A stretch of 64,000 nucleotides of DNA from assembly GCA_963735085.1 (NCBI GenBank), contig CAVTJP010000005.1, positions 2,108,001 through 2,172,000 on the forward strand, in the 5' to 3' direction. The notes under the pieces were generated by a model that had not been told where the DNA came from, did no database searches, and saw only the letters and a program-made list of their open reading frames with translations. Below, in pieces: positions 42,206-52,545 of the stretch (its first letter is position 1; every line of letters begins with the position of its first letter). Origin of the DNA: DATJGR01 sp963735085. Lineage in GTDB: Bacteria; Pseudomonadota; Gammaproteobacteria; Pseudomonadales; Azotimanducaceae. The position numbers and the translations under genes were made by a program.

Positions 42206-42919
42206 ATGCACCTCAATGCGCTGAATTTCGACGCGCTCTGGCACTGCAACGTGCGGTTGCTCGACGAACCGAACCGTCGTGGTGCCGGTACCAGTACCGT
42301 CGGTGTTGCAGACATGGCGCAATGGCCGGAATTCGCCACGCACGCGCATCTGTTCGTCAAGCGTCAACAGGCATTCTTCTGCCGGCCGGCGTGGAACGCG
42401 TTCCGACGCGCGCCGACGTTGCGCCGCGAAGTGCGTTTCATCGAACGTGCACGCGCGATCGGCGTTGCGGTACCACGAGTGATTCACTATGCGGAAGGCT
42501 CGGCGGATCGCGCGCTGCTGCTGCTGGAAGAAATCGACGCCACGGTGGATCTCGAACGCGCGCTTGCCGCTGCGACTGATTCGGATCGCGCCGCCATACT
42601 GCGTAATGTGTCTGCAATGCTGGCGCGCCTGCACCGCGCGCGCATCCTGCACGGTGCCGTCTATCCCAAGCATGTGCTGATCGATCGCGTCGCACCGCAT
42701 CGTTGCTGGCTGATCGATTTTGAAAAAGCGCGTCACGTCGCCACGCGCACGCGCGCGGCTGAACGGGACCTGGCACGTCTGTTGCGCCACGCGCCGTTCA
42801 TTGACGACGCGGATCTGACAGCGCTATTGAATGCTTACGATGCGCGCGCGTTTCCGAATCTGCGGTCTCGACTCAGTGCGATGTTGCAACGTGCGCGGGC
42901 GGCTCAGTCGTACAGATGA
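42206..42919 (+). CDS. InaA/WaaP-type lipopolysaccharide kinase family protein
   Basis: A 237-residue protein-kinase-fold enzyme related to InaA and Kdo/heptose kinases. The ATP-binding Lys is in LFVKRQQAFF (Lys52). The catalytic loop is LHGAVYPKHVLID (His149-Gly150), and the metal-binding Asp171 is in LIDFEKAR. The usual catalytic Asp after HG is Ala here (HGA rather than HGD), so activity may differ. ATG 42206 is preferred; ATG 42191 would add five residues. Its 3' end overlaps that of the convergent oppF by 16 bases. Confidence 0.82.
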   Translation: MHLNALNFDALWHCNVRLLDEPNRRGAGTSTVGVADMAQWPEFATHAHLFVKRQQAFFCRPAWNAFRRAPTLRREVRFIERARAIGVAVPRVIHYAEGSADRALLLLEEIDATVDLERALAAATDSDRAAILRNVSAMLARLHRARILHGAVYPKHVLIDRVAPHRCWLIDFEKARHVATRTRAAERDLARLLRHAPFIDDADLTALLNAYDARAFPNLRSRLSAMLQRARAAQSYR

Positions 42920-43868
42920 CAGGCAACCAGGCGCTCGGGCTGATCCGCATCTTTCAGCGGGATCAACGGTGGCCGCGTTACGCGGCACACGTCCATCACC
43001 TTCGGACATCTGTTGGCGAACCTGCAACCCGGTGGAATGTTGACCGGAGACGGAATTTCGCCAATGATTTCATTGCTGTTGCGGGTCTTTTCAGCAATCG
43101 GATCCGGCTCCGGGTTCGAGCCGATCAGCAGTTGCGTATACGGGTGTTTGGGTTCGAAGAACACCCGGTCGGCTGGGCCGACTTCGACCAGTGAGCCGAG
43201 GTACATCACCGCCATCCGGTCCGATACGTAGCGCACCATCGACAAGTCGTGCGCGATGAACAACAACGTAAGACCCATCGACGTTTTCAATTCGTCGAGC
43301 AGATTCACCACCTGCGCCTGCACGGACACGTCGAGCGCCGAGATCGGCTCGTCGCATACAACGAACTCGGGCTGCATGATCAGTGCGCGCGCAATGCCGA
43401 TGCGTTGCCGTTGGCCGCCCGAGAACTCATGCGGGTAGCGCGACATGTGATCCGGCTCGAGGCCGACGCGCCGCAACCATTCGGCAACCTGCTCACGTAC
43501 CTGAACGGACGGTTCGCTGCTGAACAGCCGCGGACCCTCGCCGATGATTTCACCCACCGTCATGCGCGGATTCAACGACGAGTACGGATCCTGAAAGATC
43601 ATCTGCATGCGCTTCGCGTGGCTGCGAAAGTCGGCCGGTGTGTACTGCTGCGGCAGCCGCTCATCGCGATAGGTGACGGTGCCGCGGGTCTTGGCGTGTA
43701 AGCCGACCAACGCTTTGCCGAACGTCGATTTGCCGGAGCCGCTCTCGCCGACGAGCCCGACGATTTCCCGTTCGGCAATAGACAATGTCACTTCGTCGAG
43801 CGCATGCACAATCTGATTGCCGCCGATGGGAAAGTGTTTGGTCAGCCTATCCGCGGTGATCAGCGCGT

Positions 43869-43872
<4 letters not shown>
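42904..43872 (-). CDS. oppF: Oligopeptide/dipeptide ABC transporter ATP-binding protein (OppF/DppF)
   Basis: A 322-residue ABC ATPase. Walker A is GESGSGKST (residues 42-50), the signature is FSGGQRQRIGIARAL, and Walker B is FVVCDEPISALD. The C-terminal oligopeptide-transporter cysteine-rich tail (PPGCRFANRCPKVMDVC) may bind an iron-sulfur cluster, as in DppD/F. The start overlaps the oppD stop (ATGA). It is the last gene of the opp run. Confidence 0.94.
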
Positions 43873-44899
<1,027 letters not shown>

Positions 44900-44903
<4 letters not shown>

Positions 44904-46295
44904 TCGCGCGATCTCATGCGGGCATCGAGCGCATCGCGCATGCCGTCGCCAAGCAGATTGAACGCAAGCACCGTGGCGGAAATGAATGCGGCAGGGAAGA
45001 TCAGTTCGTGCGGATGCGTCAGCATCGTTTTGATGCCGTCGTTGCACATGCTGCCCCACGACGGCGTCGGCGGGGCGACGCCCATGCCGATGAACGACAG
45101 AAATGCTTCGGTGAAGATCGCGCCGGGTACCGCGAACGTCAATGTCACAAGGATCACGCCCAGCGTATTCGGGATCATGTGCCGCAGGATCAGATAATTC
45201 GTTGGCGCGCCGAGCAATCGCGATGCGCTGATGTAGGCTTCCTCGCGAATCTGCAGAATCTGGCCGCGCACGAGGCGCGCGGTGCCGGGCCAACTCAGTA
45301 GCACCAGTGCCACCAGCATCGGCACGATGCCGCTTTCGCCGGGCCCGATGCCGAACGCGATCTTGAATAGAATCATGAACAGCAGGAATGGTAGCGCAAT
45401 GATGAAATCGGTGAAGCGCATCAGCAGTTGATCGATGCGGCCGCCGAGGAAACCCGCGGTGGCGCCGTACAGAATGCCGATCACCACGTACAGCAGCGGC
45501 GCGGCGATGCCGATGAACAGCGACACGCGCGCGCCGAACATCAAACGGGCGAGCATGTCGCGGCCGAGATAGTCGGTGCCGAACGGGTGCAGCGCGAGAC
45601 GGATCTGCTCGCCCGGTTCGCAGATCGGCGTTCGGCGCCGCCAGGCCGCGTTCGATCGCGGTGTCCGCGGTGATCACGCGGATCGGATGCACCGTCAGCC
45701 GCGCAGTCTGCGCCAGTTCTTTGCCGTTGGCGTTGAACGGTACCACCGTGTAGTAGTAGGTCTGTGGCGCCAGATTGAGCAGGTCTTCGTAGCTGACGTG
45801 ATCGGCGCCGTAGACATCGCCCAACGGCAAGCCCAGCGAATGCTTGGCGTCCGGGTCGAAGATATTTCGATATATGCGATAGCCGGCGACGTGCGCAACG
45901 GGACTCCACACCAGGCGTATCGACTGCGTATCGGCGGGCTGTGCGAGCGCGAGCGTCATCGGGACTGCATTCGACGCGGGTGACTCGGTCACGCCGGCCC
46001 AGGGTTGATGCGGTGCAACGATCGTTGCCGCGCGACTGGCCCATGGCGATTGGCTGATCTGATCGACATCCTGCGTGGCGGGATCGACGCGCCACAGCAG
46101 CGGGCCGAATACCGTGAACAGCAGCAGTGCGATAATCAGATACAGCGACATCAGCGCGCGCGAATTGCGCTTCAGTCTGAGCCAGGCGTCCTGCCAGTAC
46201 GATAACGATGGCCGCGATATTTCGTGCCGCACACGTTCGGCGACGACCGGTTCGAATGCGCGCGCGGACAGCGACGGGGCGGTGGTCTCAGCCAT
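44900..46295 (-). pseudogene. oppC: ABC transporter permease OppC with FN3-like insertion, frameshifted
   Basis: The second peptide-transporter permease, read in two frames. The upstream part (ATG 46295) has a cytosolic N-tail and TM1 (LYLIIALLLFTVFGPLLW). Then a long periplasmic segment reads like a fibronectin type III domain (SIRLVWSPVAHVAGYRIYRN, LAPQTYYYTVVPFNANGKE). The downstream part, in another frame, resumes at about RRTPICEPGEQIRLALHPF with GTDYLGRDMLARL, the normal lead-in to the transmembrane core, and ends at 44900. The switch lies about 45625-45650, in a GGCGGCGCCG-rich stretch. Total length is one base more than a multiple of three, consistent with a single-base insertion or a sequencing error. 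The core has the EAYISASRLLGA coupling loop. If the frameshift is real, the transporter is broken. Confidence 0.8.
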
Positions 46296-46307
46296 GGCTA
46301 CGCACCG

Positions 46308-47240
46308 CTATTCCAGCCTGACGCGTGGATCGACGAGCCCGTACAGCAGGTCGACGAGAATGACCATGAAAACCAGAAACGCGCCGTAAAACACCGTGGT
46401 GCCCATGATCACGGTGTAGTCGAGCTGTTGCACGGCCTGCACGAAGTAACGGCCGAGACCCGGAATCGCAAACACCAGTTCGACGACGAAACCGCCGGTG
46501 GTGATCGCGGCAATAGCCGGCCCGAGCACGGTGATCACCGGCAGGATCGCGTTGCGCAACTCGTGCTTCAGAAAGATCCGCGTGATCGGCAGGCCCTTCG
46601 CTTTCGCGGTGCGGATGTAATCTGCATTGACGATCTCGAGCATCGACGAGCGCATCAGCCGGGTGAGAAATGCCATCGTGCCAAGACCGAGCACCAGTGA
46701 CGGCACGATCATGTGCGAAACGCCGCCCCAGCCGGCCACCGGCAATATGGTTCGATGAAACAACGCATTCAGATTCACCAGCGCCAGCTGCCCGAGCGCG
46801 GCAAATACGAAGTTCGGCACCGAGATACCCAGTATCACCAGGAACATGATCACCACGTCCGGCAGGCGATTGCGGTACAGAGCGGTCAGCGCTCCCCACA
46901 GCACGCCGCCCATGGCGGCGAACACGATGGCCAGAATGCCCAGCGTCGCCGATATCGGGAAATGTTCGACGATGATGTCGTTGACGCTGCGATTCTGCTG
47001 CGTAAACGAAATGCCGAAGTCGCCGTGCAGCATGTTGTTCATGTAGATGAGGTATTGCTGCGTCACCGGCTTGTCGAGGCCGTACTTCGTCTCGAGGTTC
47101 TTGCGGACCTGCGCCGCAACGGCCTTGTCGTTGATCAGCGGATCGCCGGGTACCGAATGCATCGCGATGAACGTGGCGGTGGCAATGAACCAGACGGTGA
47201 TGACGCCCTGAATCAGCCGCTTGATCGTGTAGCGCAGCAT
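46308..47240 (-). CDS. oppB: Oligopeptide/dipeptide ABC transporter permease (OppB/DppB)
   Basis: A 310-residue inner-membrane permease with six hydrophobic segments. It begins LRYTIKRLIQGVITVWFIATATF and has HSVPGDPLI near the front. The EAA coupling loop reads EIVNADYIRTAKAKGLP, and it ends LLYGLVDPRVRLE, all typical of the DppB/OppB family. It lies 34 bases after oppA and 12 before oppC. Confidence 0.94.
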   Translation of the reverse strand: MLRYTIKRLIQGVITVWFIATATFIAMHSVPGDPLINDKAVAAQVRKNLETKYGLDKPVTQQYLIYMNNMLHGDFGISFTQQNRSVNDIIVEHFPISATLGILAIVFAAMGGVLWGALTALYRNRLPDVVIMFLVILGISVPNFVFAALGQLALVNLNALFHRTILPVAGWGGVSHMIVPSLVLGLGTMAFLTRLMRSSMLEIVNADYIRTAKAKGLPITRIFLKHELRNAILPVITVLGPAIAAITTGGFVVELVFAIPGLGRYFVQAVQQLDYTVIMGTTVFYGAFLVFMVILVDLLYGLVDPRVRLE

Positions 47241-47274
47241 TGCTGTTAATGCCGGCGGCCGACGCGGCGTTGGC

Positions 47275-48975
47275 TCATCGGCTCCCCTCGATGTAGGCGT
47301 TGGTGAAATCCGGATCGGCGCCGACGACGCGGCGCTCGATGCCTTTCAAGCGCGGATCGGACACGTACACGACGCCCTGCTCGTATTCCGGAATGATCAC
47401 GACGTCGTTGCGGATGATGCGCTGTATCTTGCCGAACGCAGCCATGCGCGTCTTGGCGTCGAGCGAACTCTGCGCGACGCGCACCAGCTCATCGAGTTTC
47501 GGGTTCGAGTACAGCCCGCGGTTGTTCTTGTTCCACGACGTGAACAGATCGGCGAACGTCATCGGATCATCGTAGTCCGGTCCCCATCCGGCCATCACCA
47601 TGTCGAACTCACCGGCTGTCATCTTTGCGAGGCGCTGCTTGAAGATCTGCTTGTCGATCTTGACGTCGAGGCCGAGCGTGCGCTTCAAGACGTTCTGATA
47701 ATACTCGGCCTGTGTCGCGGACTGCGGATTGTCGCCGGTCAGCATCACCAGCGGCGGCAGTTCGGTGAGCCCGAGTTCCTGCTTCGCGAGTTCCAGATCG
47801 CGCCGCGCCTCGGGGATGTCCACGCGCATCGGCTGCGGTGGATATTCCTGGCGGAAATAGCCGTGCACGCCGGGCAGCCACGCCGGGAACAGTGACACGC
47901 CCGGCAGGTTGCCGGGCAGCTTCATCACCTTGTTGACCAGTTCGCTCGAATCCGACACCAACGACAGCGCACGGCGCAGGTTCAGGTTGCGTGTCGGGCG
48001 GCCGGGCCGGTGATTGAACTCGATGTAGAACACCGCGCCGGTGTTGAAGCGGTGAATCTGCCAGCCCTGTTGGAGCGCGTTGTCCAGCGTATCGGCATCG
48101 AGACCGGCGATTGCAACTTTGCCGTCTTTGAACAGATTCAGCACAGCATTCGCGTCACTGGTGAAATAGGGCAGGTCGATGACGTTGAGCCGGATGCGGT
48201 CCGCATCCCAGTAGGATGGGTTTTTCTCCATGCGCAAATGAGCGCCATGGATCCACGTGGTGATGCGGAACGGCCCGTTGTACAGCATTGCGTTCGCGTC
48301 GGCGCCGTAGCGGCCGTGCTGCGCTTCGTAGAAGTCCTGCCGGATCGGCCCGTACGTGGAGTACACCACGAGCTTTTCGAAATAGGAGATTGGACGTTCG
48401 AAGTCGACAACCAACGTGCGGTCGTCGACGGCGTGCACACCCAGCGCCTCGACCGGCAGTTCGCCTTTGTTGATGCGCTCGCCGTTCTTCACGGGGAATA
48501 GAAAGAACGCGTACTCCGACGCGGTGGCAGGGTCCACGACCTTGCGCCACGCGAATACGAAGTCGTGTGCGGTAACGGGTTTACCGTCGCTCCAGCGGGC
48601 GTCCGGGCGCAGCCAGAACGTGGCTCCGGTCGGTGTGATCTGCCAGCGCTCGGCGACGCCGGGTTCCAGTTTGGTGCCCGGGCCGCGACGCAACAGGCTT
48701 TCCATCACGTGGCCGAGCACGAAGCCGCTGACCTGATCGGTGGCGCGCGTGCTGTCGAGCTGCGGTGGTTCGGCGCCGATTGCCAATGTGATCGTCTTCG
48801 TGATCGGATCGACGGCTTCGGAGGCGCCTTCGCTGCCGCTGGTGATGCGCGACAACCAACCCAGCAGCATTGCCAATGCGAAGAACGCGGCAATGCCGAG
48901 CAGGCCGAGCAGCAGTAGCTGACGCGCCGCCGTGCGCGTGAAGGAGTCGCCCGTATCGGTGATGACTTCACTCAT
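47275..48975 (-). CDS. oppA: Peptide ABC transporter substrate-binding protein (OppA family), membrane-anchored
   Basis: A 566-residue family-5 extracellular solute-binding protein capturing peptides. The domain starts at ITLAIGAEPPQLDSTRATDQ and includes LEPGVAERWQITPTGATFWLRPDARWSDGKPVTA. Instead of a cleavable signal or lipobox, the N-terminus has 17 polar residues and one hydrophobic segment (LLLLGLLGIAAFFALAMLLGWL, about residues 20-41). It is probably tethered to the inner membrane. It is the first transporter gene, 15 bases after the VWA gene. Confidence 0.92.
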   Translation of the reverse strand: MSEVITDTGDSFTRTAARQLLLLGLLGIAAFFALAMLLGWLSRITSGSEGASEAVDPITKTITLAIGAEPPQLDSTRATDQVSGFVLGHVMESLLRRGPGTKLEPGVAERWQITPTGATFWLRPDARWSDGKPVTAHDFVFAWRKVVDPATASEYAFFLFPVKNGERINKGELPVEALGVHAVDDRTLVVDFERPISYFEKLVVYSTYGPIRQDFYEAQHGRYGADANAMLYNGPFRITTWIHGAHLRMEKNPSYWDADRIRLNVIDLPYFTSDANAVLNLFKDGKVAIAGLDADTLDNALQQGWQIHRFNTGAVFYIEFNHRPGRPTRNLNLRRALSLVSDSSELVNKVMKLPGNLPGVSLFPAWLPGVHGYFRQEYPPQPMRVDIPEARRDLELAKQELGLTELPPLVMLTGDNPQSATQAEYYQNVLKRTLGLDVKIDKQIFKQRLAKMTAGEFDMVMAGWGPDYDDPMTFADLFTSWNKNNRGLYSNPKLDELVRVAQSSLDAKTRMAAFGKIQRIIRNDVVIIPEYEQGVVYVSDPRLKGIERRVVGADPDFTNAYIEGSR

Positions 48976-48990
48976 GTCGCGGATGGTGGG

Positions 48991-50484
48991 CTATTGGACT
49001 GTGCGCAGCAGGTTACCGACTATCCGCTCCAAATGCATGAGGCTGTTACATTCCTCGACCTGGTGCGAATAGGCGGAATAGCGGCGCATTTCGGCGTCGC
49101 CAACGTTCCAGCTATTGCGCGATTCCGGGTTCAACCAGATCAAGCGCTTGCAGCGGTCGTACATCTCTTTGAGGATTTCGGCGCGCGGTTCGCCATAGTT
49201 GTTGCGGGCATCGCCCAAGATGATGATCGTGGTGCGATTGTCCACGTCGTCGAGGCACAGCTTCTTGAAGTCGACGAATGCCTGGCCGTAATCGGTGGAG
49301 CCGCCGCTGTAATCGCGTAGTACTTTGGCGATCGCGTCTTCGATTTTGTTGCGTTCGAAAAGCTCGGTGACCTCGGCCAGATCGGAAGAGAACGCGAACG
49401 AACGCACCTTTGGCATCACCTCTTCGAGGCTGTATAGGAACATCAGCATGAAGCGCGCGTAGTTGGCGACCGAGCCGCTGACATCGCAGATGGCGAACAC
49501 TTTCGGCCGGTCGATCTTCACAGATTTCCAGTGCAGATCGAAGATTGCGCCGTCGTATGCCATGTTGCGGCGTAGCGTGCGCGGCAGGTTCAGGGCGCCG
49601 CGCTTGAAGACCTTCTTGCGCCGTGAATGCAGCGCGGCGAGCTTTTTCGCCATACGGAACACGACTTCCTGAATGAGCCGGAAGTTGCGCTGTTCGACAT
49701 TGGACAGCTTGACCTTGCGCAACAGGTCTTCGCGCAGCCGCCGTCCGGTCGCATCCGCGTGCAGCAGAAACTGCTGTTCGACGTAGTCGCGCACCTGTTC
49801 GCGCAACCACTCGCGGCGCTTCTTCAGTTCCTGGCCCAGCCTGCGCGCCGGCGTTGCGCGGCTCTGTCGCAGTGCAGAGATTTCCCGCGACAGATCGTTC
49901 AGCCCCATCGCCTCCATGATCCGGCGCGTATACAGGCCTTTCTGCGTGAACACCTGAATCGATTTGAGATCCACGGCTTCGGCGGCACTCGCCATCGCCA
50001 TCGCGAGTTCGGCACGCGCGCCTTCGATCAGCAGTTTGCCGAGGCTCGATGTCGGCTCGGCCATCTCGCCTTTGCCGAGGTCCTCGTCTTCGTCGTCTTG
50101 GCCGCCGCGCTGCTTGGATTTACGCGCGCCGCCGCCACCCGCCTTGGAACCGCGACCTTCGGCCCCCTGGCCGCCTTGCGCATCGTCGCCGTCCTGCTCG
50201 GATTGCCCCTCATCGGTATTGTCAGCGTCCTCTGACGAATCGCTCGGGCGCGGCGGGTCGGTATCGAACTTCTTGAACGAGAAGAACGCATCGAAGCAGT
50301 CGCTGAACGATTCTTTCTCGTCGGCGGTCTTCGGCAGCACCATCGACAGCGCGTCTTTCAGGAACGCCCGATCGCGATAGCCGACCAGTTCCATCGCGTT
50401 GAACGCATCGAGCGTCTCGGCGGTGGACACGCGCACCTCGGCGTTACGCAACGCGCGAATGAAATTGGATAGCGTACGTTCCAC
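48991..50484 (-). CDS. VWA domain protein (CoxE-like), MoxR partner
   Basis: A 497-residue cytosolic protein. It has an N-terminal helical region, a glycine/aspartate-rich linker (about residues 75-140), a basic helical middle and a C-terminal von Willebrand A-like domain with a DVSGS MIDAS at residues 334-338. CoxE-type proteins work with a MoxR AAA+ ATPase as a metal-insertion or assembly chaperone. GTG at 50484 is the start. The gene lies between moxR and oppA with short gaps, so it is probably cotranscribed with both. Its client is unknown. Confidence 0.82.
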   Translation of the reverse strand: MERTLSNFIRALRNAEVRVSTAETLDAFNAMELVGYRDRAFLKDALSMVLPKTADEKESFSDCFDAFFSFKKFDTDPPRPSDSSEDADNTDEGQSEQDGDDAQGGQGAEGRGSKAGGGGARKSKQRGGQDDEDEDLGKGEMAEPTSSLGKLLIEGARAELAMAMASAAEAVDLKSIQVFTQKGLYTRRIMEAMGLNDLSREISALRQSRATPARRLGQELKKRREWLREQVRDYVEQQFLLHADATGRRLREDLLRKVKLSNVEQRNFRLIQEVVFRMAKKLAALHSRRKKVFKRGALNLPRTLRRNMAYDGAIFDLHWKSVKIDRPKVFAICDVSGSVANYARFMLMFLYSLEEVMPKVRSFAFSSDLAEVTELFERNKIEDAIAKVLRDYSGGSTDYGQAFVDFKKLCLDDVDNRTTIIILGDARNNYGEPRAEILKEMYDRCKRLIWLNPESRNSWNVGDAEMRRYSAYSHQVEECNSLMHLERIVGNLLRTVQ

Positions 50485-50500
50485 CGCGTCTCCAGAACGA

Positions 50501-50521
50501 GGGTCAGAACCGTTCTGACCC
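50501..50521. repeat. Short palindrome of the AGGGTCAGAG family between moxR and VWA genes
   Basis: GGGTCAGAAC-C-GTTCTGACCC, a perfect ten-bp stem. Relative to other copies the inner AG is AAC, with a matching change in the other arm, so pairing is kept. It lies in the 47-base gap between the two genes. Confidence 0.8.
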
Positions 50522-50531
50522 CCCCTTTTCT

Positions 50532-51473
50532 CTAACCTTTCGTCGCCTTGCTCGTCAACGTCGTTAATTCGGCTTCGACGTTCACGATGTCGTCCTGAAA
50601 CTTCAGGATTACGTTCAGAGTGTCGCGGACGAGTTCCGGGTCGAGCCGGTCTGCGTGCAACAGCAGCAAGGTGCGCGCCCAGTCGATGGTTTCCGATATC
50701 GCCGGCACTTTCTTCAGATCGAGGTCGCGCAGTTCGTGGATGAAGCTGACGAGTTGCTTGCGCAGCTCCGGCAGAATTTCCGGAACGCGCGCATGAATGA
50801 TGCGCTGCTCGAGATCGATGTCGGGAAACGGAATATAAAGGTGCAGGCAGCGGCGTTTCAGTGCGTCGGAAATTTCGCGGGTGTTGTTGCTCGTGAGAAA
50901 CACCAGCGGCGGTTCGGCTTTGGCTTTTACCGTGCCGATCTCCGGAATCGATACCTGGAAGTCCGACAGAATCTCCAGCAGCAGCGATTCGAATTCGTGG
51001 TCGGATTTGTCGACCTCGTCGATCAGCAGCACGCAGCCGTGTTCTTCTTTCAGTGCTTTCAGCAGCGGCCGCGGCTCGATAAATTCCTCGGAAAAGAAGA
51101 TGTCACCGAACTCGTGCAGCCGGCTGACGGATTCCCTGAAGCCTTTGGCGCCCTGCAGCACTTCGTCGAGGGTCTCCTTCAGCACCTGTGTGTACAGCAG
51201 CTGCTTACCGTACTTCCATTCATAAAGCGCTTTGGATTCGTCGAGGCCCTCGTAGCACTGCAGGCGAATCAGCGGCATACCGAACATCGTCGCGGTGGTC
51301 TTCGCCAGTTCGGTTTTGCCGACCCCCGGCGGGCCTTCGATCAGGACGGGCTTCTTCAGATGGAACGCGAGATAGACGGCGGTGGCGATCTGATTGCTGC
51401 AGATGTAACGGTGTTGCTCCAGCGCGTTCTTCAGCGAATCGACCGATCCGGTTATGTGTTCGATGTCCGGCAC
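50532..51473 (-). CDS. MoxR-family AAA+ ATPase
   Basis: A 313-residue AAA+ ATPase of the MoxR group. Walker A is GPPGVGKTEL, Walker B VLLIDEVDKSDHEFE, and sensor 1 FLTSNNTREISDALKRRC. It is expected to act as an ATP-driven chaperone with the VWA protein encoded just downstream. GTG at 51473 is the start (MPDIEHITGSVDS). It heads the moxR-VWA-oppABCDF run. It is distinct from cobS/cobT at 28-31 kb, which is the other AAA+/VWA pair of the window. Confidence 0.9.
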   Translation of the reverse strand: MPDIEHITGSVDSLKNALEQHRYICSNQIATAVYLAFHLKKPVLIEGPPGVGKTELAKTTATMFGMPLIRLQCYEGLDESKALYEWKYGKQLLYTQVLKETLDEVLQGAKGFRESVSRLHEFGDIFFSEEFIEPRPLLKALKEEHGCVLLIDEVDKSDHEFESLLLEILSDFQVSIPEIGTVKAKAEPPLVFLTSNNTREISDALKRRCLHLYIPFPDIDLEQRIIHARVPEILPELRKQLVSFIHELRDLDLKKVPAISETIDWARTLLLLHADRLDPELVRDTLNVILKFQDDIVNVEAELTTLTSKATKG

Positions 51474-51569
51474 TCACTCCCCCTGAAGGCTGTTGGTTGA
51501 TCTCGCAAGGGCCGCGAGCGCAAAGCGGGTTATTATCGTGGTCAAGTCCGCGCGAATGCAAAGCCTAGG

Positions 51570-51592
51570 AGGGTCAGAGTCGCTCTGACCCT
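51570..51592. repeat. Short palindrome of the AGGGTCAGAG family over the thioesterase stop codon
   Basis: AGGGTCAGAG-TCG-CTCTGACCCT, a perfect ten-bp stem with a three-base loop. The thioesterase stop (51574-51576) lies inside it, and the last five residues (GSERL) are encoded by the palindrome, just as in the PIN toxin at 27.7 kb. Confidence 0.85.
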
Positions 51593-52449
51593 TGATGCAG
51601 GCGGATGAGGCCCTCCTGCGCGACGCTTGCGACGAGCGCGCCATCGCGCCGATAGATCAGGCCGCGATTGAAGCCACGCGCGCCGGATGCGCTCGGGCTG
51701 TCCTGAACGAACAGCAGCCACTCGTCCGCGCGAAACGGCCGGTGAAACCACATCGCGTGGTCGAGGCTGGCGCTTTGCAGATTCTGCTGCGTATACGACA
51801 CCGCATGCGGCAGCAATGCGGTGTCGAGCAGCGACCAGTCCGACAGGTACGCGAGCACGCACTGGTGTAAGCGCAAGTCGTCGGGCAGCGCATCGCGCGC
51901 GCGCATCCAACCGTTCTGGAAGGGCGCGCGCGGTGTTGGATGGAATAAGTCGTTCGGGTCGATCGGGCGCACTTCGATCGGACGCTCGCGGGTGAACATC
52001 TCGCGATACTCGCTCGGCAGATCTTGCGACATCCGTCGGCGTAGCGATGCCTCGTCTTCCAGGTCGTCGGGCGGCGGCACGTCGGGCATGTCGAACTGGT
52101 GATCCAATCCTTCCTCGTGATTCTGAAACGAAATCGCCATGTTGAAGATCGCTTTGCCATTCTGAATGGCGACGACGCGGCGGGTGGTGAAGCTCTTGCC
52201 GTCGCGGATGCGATCGACGACGTACAGGATCGGCAGCGACGTATCGCCCGGCCGCAGAAAATAACCGTGCAGCGAATGCGCGTGACGCTCCGGTACGACG
52301 GTGCGCGATGCAGCCACCAGCGCCTGGCCGATGACCTGGCCGCCATACACGCGTTGCCACCCTTCGTTGGGGCTGGAGCCGCGAAAATGATTGACGTCGA
52401 TCTCTTCGAGATCGAGCAGGGCGATCAGGTGCTCGAGGCTCTGCTGCAT
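51574..52449 (-). CDS. tesB: Acyl-CoA thioesterase II (TesB)
   Basis: A 291-residue double-hotdog thioesterase hydrolysing medium and long acyl-CoAs. It opens MQQSLEHLIALLDLEEIDVNHFRG. VYGGQVIGQALVAASRTV and LHGYFLRPGDTSLPILYVVDRIRDG are TesB hallmarks, as is the C-terminal SLDHAMWFHRPFRADEWLLF. ATG 52449 gives the normal length; the frame stays open upstream into the composite repeat, which is not coding. The final GSERL comes from a repeat palindrome. Natural C-termini of the family end near EGLIR, so function is probably unaffected. Confidence 0.93.
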   Translation of the reverse strand: MQQSLEHLIALLDLEEIDVNHFRGSSPNEGWQRVYGGQVIGQALVAASRTVVPERHAHSLHGYFLRPGDTSLPILYVVDRIRDGKSFTTRRVVAIQNGKAIFNMAISFQNHEEGLDHQFDMPDVPPPDDLEDEASLRRRMSQDLPSEYREMFTRERPIEVRPIDPNDLFHPTPRAPFQNGWMRARDALPDDLRLHQCVLAYLSDWSLLDTALLPHAVSYTQQNLQSASLDHAMWFHRPFRADEWLLFVQDSPSASGARGFNRGLIYRRDGALVASVAQEGLIRLHQGSERL

Positions 52450-52545
52450 GGGCGATCCGGGTTCACTGAGGTGCGGGGTATTGTAGATGCATAGGCGGGT
52501 GGTCATAACTTTCCAGCAATTCCAGCGATCATCGAAGGATTCGTT

